Of a stretch of 55,823 bases of DNA, positions 50,809 to 55,823 are shown piece after piece. Within the stretch, counting starts at the first letter, position 1; every line of letters starts with the position of its first letter. The notes beneath the pieces were generated by a model. That model worked only from the letters and a program-made list of their open reading frames with translations. It ran no database searches and was not told where the DNA came from. A program made the position numbers and the translations under genes. The stretch is taken from positions 1-55,823 of the forward strand of contig CALVAJ010000013.1 in assembly GCA_944325505.1 (NCBI GenBank), given 5' to 3'. This stretch comes from an uncultured Bacteroidales bacterium. GTDB lineage: Bacteria; Bacteroidota; Bacteroidia; Bacteroidales; UBA932.

Positions 50809-52998
50809 ATGAAAACTTTACTGAAATCTTTGCCGCTGGTAATTTCTACCGCACTTCTTGCAGGGTGTGCAGGAGCGTATTCTTCCACGGAAGATTTTAC
50901 AGATTATGTCAATACCAAAATCGGTACCGGAGGGCACGGCCATGTATTTGTCGGAGCCAACGTGCCGTTCGGATATGTACAGCTGGGCCCTACCAGCATT
51001 CCGCAGGAATGGGACTGGTGTTCGGGGTATCATGAAAGCGATTCTACCGTTATCGGTTTTTCCCATACCCATCTCAGCGGTACAGGTATAGGTGACCTTT
51101 TCGATATTACTGTCATGCCTGTCACAGGAGAGGTGACATACGCCAGAGGGACCGTGGATGACCGGACATCCGGTCTGTGGTCATACGCCGACAGGACGCA
51201 GGAAGTAAGTGTCCCGGGGTATTATAAAGTGCCGCTGGTCCGTTATGGGGTGACGGCGGAAATGACAGCTACGGCACGTGTCGGCCTGCACAGATACACT
51301 TTCCCTGCTTCCGAGGAGGCGGCCCTGGTATTCGACCTGCAGAACGGCGGATGCTGGGATGCCGCGACAAAGACGGAGATAAAGGCCGTAGGCAATAACA
51401 AGGTGGAAGGTTACAGATATTCGAAGGGTTGGGCTTCAGACCAGAGAGTGTATTTCGTGGCCGAGTTCTCCAAGCCGTTCGATTCATTCGTTCTTGCCGG
51501 ACAGGATGACATGTACGGAAGGGCTTCTTTCAAGACAGCCGAGGGGGAGCAGGTGCTGCTTAAAGTGGCTTTGTCTCCGGTAAGTATCGAAGGGGCCCGC
51601 AAGAACATGGAAGCAGAACTTCCGGGCTGGGATTTCGAGGCCGTGGCTGACGCTGCCGATGCCGCCTGGAACGAGGAACTCTCCAAGATCCGCATCAAGA
51701 CATCGGACGAGACCTCACGTGAGATTTTCTATACGGCTCTTTACCATACCATGATCGCCCCGTCTGTCTTCTGCGATGTGGACGGAAGCTATTATGGTGC
51801 CGATCATCAGAACCATGCTCCGGAAGGATTCACCAACTACACTACATTCTCTCTGTGGGACACCTATAGGGCCGCAATGCCTCTGATGACCATTATCCAC
51901 CAGGAGAAGATGTCCGATATAGCCAATACGATGCTGAATGTCTACAGACAGCAGGGGAAACTTCCTGTATGGCATCTGATGGGATGCGAGACCGACTGCA
52001 TGGTCGGGAATCCCGGTGTCATCGCAGTGGCTGACGCTGTCTTGAAAGATTTCGGAGGATTCGACAGGGAACTGGCCTTCGAGGCTCTGAAAAACTCTGC
52101 AATGCGGCCGGACAGGGGGCAGGATCTCAGGATGAAATACGGATATATCCCTTGTGACCTGTTCAACGAGGCTGTCGCATACGACATGGAGTATGCCATT
52201 GCCGACGGAGCCGTAGCCGATGTGGCGCAGAAACTCGGTAAAGAAGAGGACTATCGGTATTTCCTTGAGCGCAGCCATTCATATAGGAATTTCTTCGATC
52301 CGCAGACAGGGTTCATGAGAGGCAAGGATTCCAAAGGTAAATTCCGGACTCCTTTCAACCCGTTCGCGTCTACGCACAGGGCGGATGACTACTGCGAGGG
52401 GAACGCGTGGCAGTATACATGGCTTGCACCCCAGGACTTTGACGGTCTTGTGGGATGCTTCGGCTCTAAAGAAGCATTCCTGAACAAGCTGGATTCGCTT
52501 TTCGTCGTATCATCTGACGTAGAGGGCGGCAATACTTCTCCTGACATTTCCGGCCTTATCGGACAGTACGCCCACGGAAACGAGCCGAGCCATCATATCC
52601 TGTATTTCTATACGATAGCCGGGCAGCCGTGGAAGACTGCGGAAAAGGTGCGCGAGGTGCTTTCGACCATGTATCATGATGCTCCTGACGGCCTTTCCGG
52701 CAACGAAGATGTCGGCCAGATGTCAGCATGGTACATCCTGTCGTCGCTCGGATTCTATCAGACCGAGGCCGGCGGAAGATACTGGTTCGGTTCCCCTCTG
52801 TTCGACGAAGCCGAAATCAAGGTTCCAGGAGGTGTGTTTACGGTCAGGACGATTGACAACAGCGCCGAGAACATCTACATCCAGAGCGTAACTCTCAACG
52901 GCAGGCCGTATACTGAAAATTATATTGATTTCAAGGACATGAAGGCAGGCAATGTCCTGGAATTCAAGATGGGACCCCGCTTTTTGACGGAAAAATAA
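50809..52998 (+). CDS. GH92 alpha-mannosidase (second), lipoprotein
   Basis: 729 residues, lipoprotein signal with lipobox LLAGC. GH92 signatures: YVNTKIGTGGHGHVFVGANVPFG, SLWDTYRAAMPLMTIIH, EGNAWQYTWLAPQDFDGL (acid Glu), YAHGNEPSHHILYFY and GNEDVGQMSAWYILSSLGFYQ (base Asp). The complete HGNEPSHH segment resembles the well-studied Bacteroides enzymes. Probably trims alpha-linked mannose outside or in the periplasm. 70 bases after the first GH92 gene, same operon. Confidence 0.93.
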   Translation: MKTLLKSLPLVISTALLAGCAGAYSSTEDFTDYVNTKIGTGGHGHVFVGANVPFGYVQLGPTSIPQEWDWCSGYHESDSTVIGFSHTHLSGTGIGDLFDITVMPVTGEVTYARGTVDDRTSGLWSYADRTQEVSVPGYYKVPLVRYGVTAEMTATARVGLHRYTFPASEEAALVFDLQNGGCWDAATKTEIKAVGNNKVEGYRYSKGWASDQRVYFVAEFSKPFDSFVLAGQDDMYGRASFKTAEGEQVLLKVALSPVSIEGARKNMEAELPGWDFEAVADAADAAWNEELSKIRIKTSDETSREIFYTALYHTMIAPSVFCDVDGSYYGADHQNHAPEGFTNYTTFSLWDTYRAAMPLMTIIHQEKMSDIANTMLNVYRQQGKLPVWHLMGCETDCMVGNPGVIAVADAVLKDFGGFDRELAFEALKNSAMRPDRGQDLRMKYGYIPCDLFNEAVAYDMEYAIADGAVADVAQKLGKEEDYRYFLERSHSYRNFFDPQTGFMRGKDSKGKFRTPFNPFASTHRADDYCEGNAWQYTWLAPQDFDGLVGCFGSKEAFLNKLDSLFVVSSDVEGGNTSPDISGLIGQYAHGNEPSHHILYFYTIAGQPWKTAEKVREVLSTMYHDAPDGLSGNEDVGQMSAWYILSSLGFYQTEAGGRYWFGSPLFDEAEIKVPGGVFTVRTIDNSAENIYIQSVTLNGRPYTENYIDFKDMKAGNVLEFKMGPRFLTEK

Positions 52999-53014
52999 TT
53001 TTAATTACAATAAT

Positions 53015-55321
53015 ATGAAATTCAACAGACTGATAATTTCCGCACTGTGCCCTCTGGCGCTCCTCTCGTGTTCACGGGATGAAGTCCGGATGGTCGACAG
53101 CCCCGCAGACTATGTGACTACGCTTATGGGTACCCTGTCGGACTTTTCCCTTTCTACAGGCAATACGTACCCTGCGACTGCAGTTCCGTGGGGTATGAAT
53201 TTCTGGACGCCGCAGACAGGGACGATGGGTGACGGATGGACCTATCGTTATGACGCCCACATGATAAGGGGCCTGAAACAGACACACCAGCCTTCTCCGT
53301 GGATAAACGATTACGGACAGTTTTCCGTAATGCCGGTGAAAGATGCGTCGAAAGTCGACGAGAACGCACGCGCCAGCTGGTTCTCCCATAAGGGCGAGAC
53401 AGCCAGACCGTATTATTATCAGGTTTATCTTGCCGACCATGATATAAATGCAGAACTGGCACCTGCAGACAGGGCCGCCAAGTTCCGTTTCACTTTCCCG
53501 GAAAGCGGAACATCGGGCGTAGTGGTGGATGCTTTTGACAAAGGGTCCTATATAAAGGTGATACCGCAGACCAATACGGTGGTCGGCTATACAACACGCA
53601 ACAGCGGCGGAGTTCCCGATAATTTCCGCAACTGGTTCGTCCTCACTTTCGACAAGCAGATTGAAAGCTACTGCATTTACGACGGGGACAAGGTCGTGGC
53701 CGAAGGGACTTCCGTCTCTAAAGAACACAAGGGCGAACATGCGCTTGCAGTGGTCAGGTTCAAGACCGTAAGGGACGAACAGGTGAATGTGGATGTGGCA
53801 TCATCGTTCATTTCCGAGAAGCAGGCATATACAAACCAGAAAGAGGTGTCCGGAAAGGATTTCGAGACGGTAAAGAATGCAGCATATTCGCTCTGGAACG
53901 ATGTTCTCGGCAGAATCAGGGTCGGCGGAGGTACCGATGACCAGTACCGTACGTTCTATTCCTGCCTGTACAGGAGCGTATTGTTCCCGAGAAAGTTCTA
54001 TGAAGTGGACGAAAGCGGCGAAATCCTGCACTACAGCCCGTATAACGGCGAAGTGCGTAAGGGCTATATGTACACCGATACCGGCTTCTGGGATACATTC
54101 AGGGCTCTTTTCCCTCTTCTGAACCTTGTCTATCCTTCTGTAAACGAAGAAATCCAGCAGGGTCTTGAGAACGTTGCAAGGGAGAACGAATTCCTTCCTG
54201 AATGGGCCAGCCCGGGACATCGCGGATGCATGATCGGCAACAATTCCGCTTCTGTCGTGGCCGATGCGTATATGAAAGACATCTATCCGGGCGGCATAGA
54301 GAAGCTGTATTCGGCTATCGGGTACGGTACGGAGCATGTCCACCCTCAGGTAAGTTCGACCGGACGTCTGGGGCATGAGTATTACAACAGGCTGGGGTAT
54401 GTGCCGTATAATGTCGGGATAAACGAGAATGTCGCCAGGACTCTTGAATATGCATACAACGACTGGTGTATCCTTCAGATAGCCAAGAAGATGGACCGGC
54501 CTAAAGCGGAACTTCAGAAATGGGCGGCCAGGGCGATGAACTACAGGAATGTCTTTGACCCGTCAACGAAGCTCATGCGCGGCCGTAACGAGGACGGTTC
54601 TTTCCAGAGCCCGTTCAGTCCGTACAAATGGGGAGATGCATTTACCGAGGGGAATGCATGGCATTATACATGGTCCGTATTCCATGATGTCCAGGGGCTT
54701 ATAGACCTGATGGGCGGAGAGGAGGATTTCTGCCGGATGCTCGATTCGGTATTTGTGGTACCGCCGATATATGATGACTCATACTATGGTGTCCGTATCC
54801 ATGAGATAACAGAGATGCAGGTGGCCCACATGGGCAACTATGCACACGGCAACCAGCCGGCCCAGCATATGATCTATCTCTACGGTTATGCAGGCCAGCC
54901 ATGGAAGTCCCAGTATCATGCAAGGAATGTCATGGACAGGCTCTACAGCGCTGCGCCTGACGGATATTGCGGAGATGAAGACAATGGCCAGACCTCGGCC
55001 TGGTATGTATTTTCAGCTTTAGGCTTCTATCCTGTATGTCCCGGTTCTGACGAGTATGTGCTCGGTTCCCCTCTGTTCAAGAAAGCCATGATCAGGCTTG
55101 AAAACGGAAAAACCGTGACTCTGGAGGCCAAGAACAATGCTCCTGAAAACAGATATATCAAGTCCATGAAAGTCCACGGTGACATCTGGAATCACAACTA
55201 TCTGAAATATGAAGACCTTATGAAAGGTCCGTATATCAGTTTCAACATGTCTCCGGTGCCTGACTACACCAGGGGTACGGCAGAAGACGACAAGCCGTAT
55301 TCGTTCAGCAGGGAGGAATAG
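53015..55321 (+). CDS. GH92 alpha-mannosidase (third), lipoprotein
   Basis: 768 residues, lipoprotein signal with lipobox-like ALLSC. Signatures: YVTTLMGTLSDFSLSTGNTYPATAVPWG, TGFWDTFRALFPLLNLVYP, EGNAWHYTWSVFHDVQGL, YAHGNQPAQHMIYLY and GDEDNGQTSAWYVFSALGFYP. It differs from the second copy at HGNQPAQH (Glu to Gln, Ser-His to Ala-Gln), so it may act on a different linkage. It starts 16 bases after the previous stop and ends at a strong terminator, closing the operon. Confidence 0.93.
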   Translation: MKFNRLIISALCPLALLSCSRDEVRMVDSPADYVTTLMGTLSDFSLSTGNTYPATAVPWGMNFWTPQTGTMGDGWTYRYDAHMIRGLKQTHQPSPWINDYGQFSVMPVKDASKVDENARASWFSHKGETARPYYYQVYLADHDINAELAPADRAAKFRFTFPESGTSGVVVDAFDKGSYIKVIPQTNTVVGYTTRNSGGVPDNFRNWFVLTFDKQIESYCIYDGDKVVAEGTSVSKEHKGEHALAVVRFKTVRDEQVNVDVASSFISEKQAYTNQKEVSGKDFETVKNAAYSLWNDVLGRIRVGGGTDDQYRTFYSCLYRSVLFPRKFYEVDESGEILHYSPYNGEVRKGYMYTDTGFWDTFRALFPLLNLVYPSVNEEIQQGLENVARENEFLPEWASPGHRGCMIGNNSASVVADAYMKDIYPGGIEKLYSAIGYGTEHVHPQVSSTGRLGHEYYNRLGYVPYNVGINENVARTLEYAYNDWCILQIAKKMDRPKAELQKWAARAMNYRNVFDPSTKLMRGRNEDGSFQSPFSPYKWGDAFTEGNAWHYTWSVFHDVQGLIDLMGGEEDFCRMLDSVFVVPPIYDDSYYGVRIHEITEMQVAHMGNYAHGNQPAQHMIYLYGYAGQPWKSQYHARNVMDRLYSAAPDGYCGDEDNGQTSAWYVFSALGFYPVCPGSDEYVLGSPLFKKAMIRLENGKTVTLEAKNNAPENRYIKSMKVHGDIWNHNYLKYEDLMKGPYISFNMSPVPDYTRGTAEDDKPYSFSREE

Positions 55322-55377
55322 TCCTGAACGCTCCGGATAGCATCCGGCCCGGATGCAGGCCTTACAGATCTTTTATT

Positions 55378-55406
55378 CCGGCGGATCACAAGTCCGCCGG
55401 TTTTTT
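55378..55406 (+). terminator. Rho-independent terminator of the mannose operon
   Basis: CCGGCGGA (55378-55385) pairs with TCCGCCGG (55393-55400) followed by TTTTTT (55401-55406), 57 bases after the last GH92 stop. Confidence 0.9.
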
Positions 55407-55596
55407 GTTGAAATTCTTCTGAATTGCAACAAAACAAGGCGCATTACTTTATCAAGATTTGTCTTTAAATACCATATAAAGCCGTTTCTGTACATTAAAC
55501 GTTTACATTTTTGTGAACACGGGTATTTCTTTCGTCATTTGCAGAATCATGCAGGCAGAAATCGGATGGAATGTTTGCCGGATAACTAAGAATAAT

Positions 55597-55604
55597 TACA
55601 TTTG
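55597..55604 (+). promoter_or_regulatory. -7 box directly before a small ORF
   Basis: TACATTTG (TAnnTTTG), with only two bases before the ATG at 55607, so the transcript would start at or inside the start codon. Confidence 0.5.
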
Positions 55605-55606
55605 CA

Positions 55607-55714
55607 ATGAGGAAAGAATTGGGTAAATGGTTGATGGACATAGCCAAATATATCACTACGGCAGTAATACTAACTTCCATTTTCGGTGATGTAGATCAAA
55701 AATGGATAATTTAG
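55607..55714 (+). CDS. Small membrane-type protein, possibly DUF6722-like
   Basis: A 35-codon reading frame: MRKELGKWLMDIAKYITTAV, then ILTSIFGDVDQKWII and a stop. The amphipathic start and short hydrophobic stretch remind me of the small Bacteroidales DUF6722 proteins, which are longer, so this could be a truncated copy. The only other support is a good -7 box immediately upstream. From 55715 to the window end I see no clear gene; the sequence there is AT-rich. Confidence 0.4.
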   Translation: MRKELGKWLMDIAKYITTAVILTSIFGDVDQKWII

Positions 55715-55823
55715 GGACTGTCGTAAAAAGAATAAAACTTTATAATGAATTGATTGCCAATGTAATATAAAATTTGTATCTTAGCTAAAGATAAAAAGAA
55801 TACCTCCAATTGCCCTAGAAAAG

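Noticed and set aside
55714-55823. GGGACTGTCGTAAAAAG near the window end as a possible insertion-sequence terminus
   Set aside because: No transposase or matching second terminus is visible inside the window, so it cannot be supported.

Overview
The window looks like chromosomal DNA from a Bacteroidales bacterium, probably a gut or host-associated one. The evidence is the many promoters of the Bacteroidetes type (TAnnTTTG at about -7, TTG about 19 bases upstream), the near absence of Shine-Dalgarno sites at starts, SusE/SusF-type and GH92 lipoproteins, a bifunctional fucokinase/GDP-fucose pyrophosphorylase (Fkp), and a tmRNA with tag GNNNYALAA. Most genes are about 50% G+C. A few stretches (25.1-25.8 kb, the two DUF4143 ATPase genes) are clearly AT-richer.

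Layout. 0.1-2.6 kb: a serpin lipoprotein and a NamZ-type exo-muramidase. 2.7-6.3 kb: tmRNA, a frameshifted SusE/F-like lipoprotein gene, a 0.3-kb structured repeat, and tRNA-Val, -Met and -Gln with a tandem duplication between them. 6.4-14.9 kb: ispF, a small membrane protein, mutL, a rhomboid protease, an EEP phosphatase/nuclease, an M23 peptidase, a HAD hydrolase, and an ECF sigma / anti-sigma-like / exported protein trio. 15.1-24.0 kb: a FabH-like synthase, a YwqG-like protein, a 930-residue exported NPCBM-like protein, fkp (opposite strand), a CAT-family acyltransferase and a HAD hydrolase. 24.1-29.2 kb: a WYL regulator, an AT-rich PD-(D/E)xK-like protein, a Ro60/Rsr (TROVE) gene preceded by a tRNA-like RNA, a Mesh1-like HD hydrolase, a large inverted-repeat-bounded intergenic region, the second copy of the structured repeat, and tRNA-Leu. 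29.4-36.8 kb: mazG, tcdA, a DUF4143 ATPase, an acetyltransferase-like protein, prfA, and yhhQ-queC-queF. 36.9-42.0 kb: the L-fucose catabolic operon fucI-fucA-fucK-fucP. 42.1-45.7 kb: a RelA-type (p)ppGpp synthetase and a second DUF4143 ATPase. 46.1-55.3 kb: an operon for high-mannose N-glycan use (MFS transporter, GH130 phosphorylase, three GH92 alpha-mannosidases).

How the genes fit together. Host glycans are a theme: fucose is either burned (fuc operon) or salvaged onto surface glycans (Fkp), and mannose is trimmed from N-glycans by GH92 enzymes, with the Man-GlcNAc core imported and phosphorolysed. The most striking feature is at 25.8-27.5 kb. Between a promoter and a TROVE-domain gene lies a sequence that folds as a circularly permuted tRNA: T-arm, then a capped acceptor mini-helix, then D-arm, with flanks that pair where an anticodon stem would be. 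This is the architecture described for bacterial Y RNAs (YrlA), so the locus is best read as a Ro60-Y RNA ribonucleoprotein module. It is followed by a stand-alone HD hydrolase with the full catalytic set of small alarmone hydrolases, while the RelA in the same window has lost its hydrolase residues.
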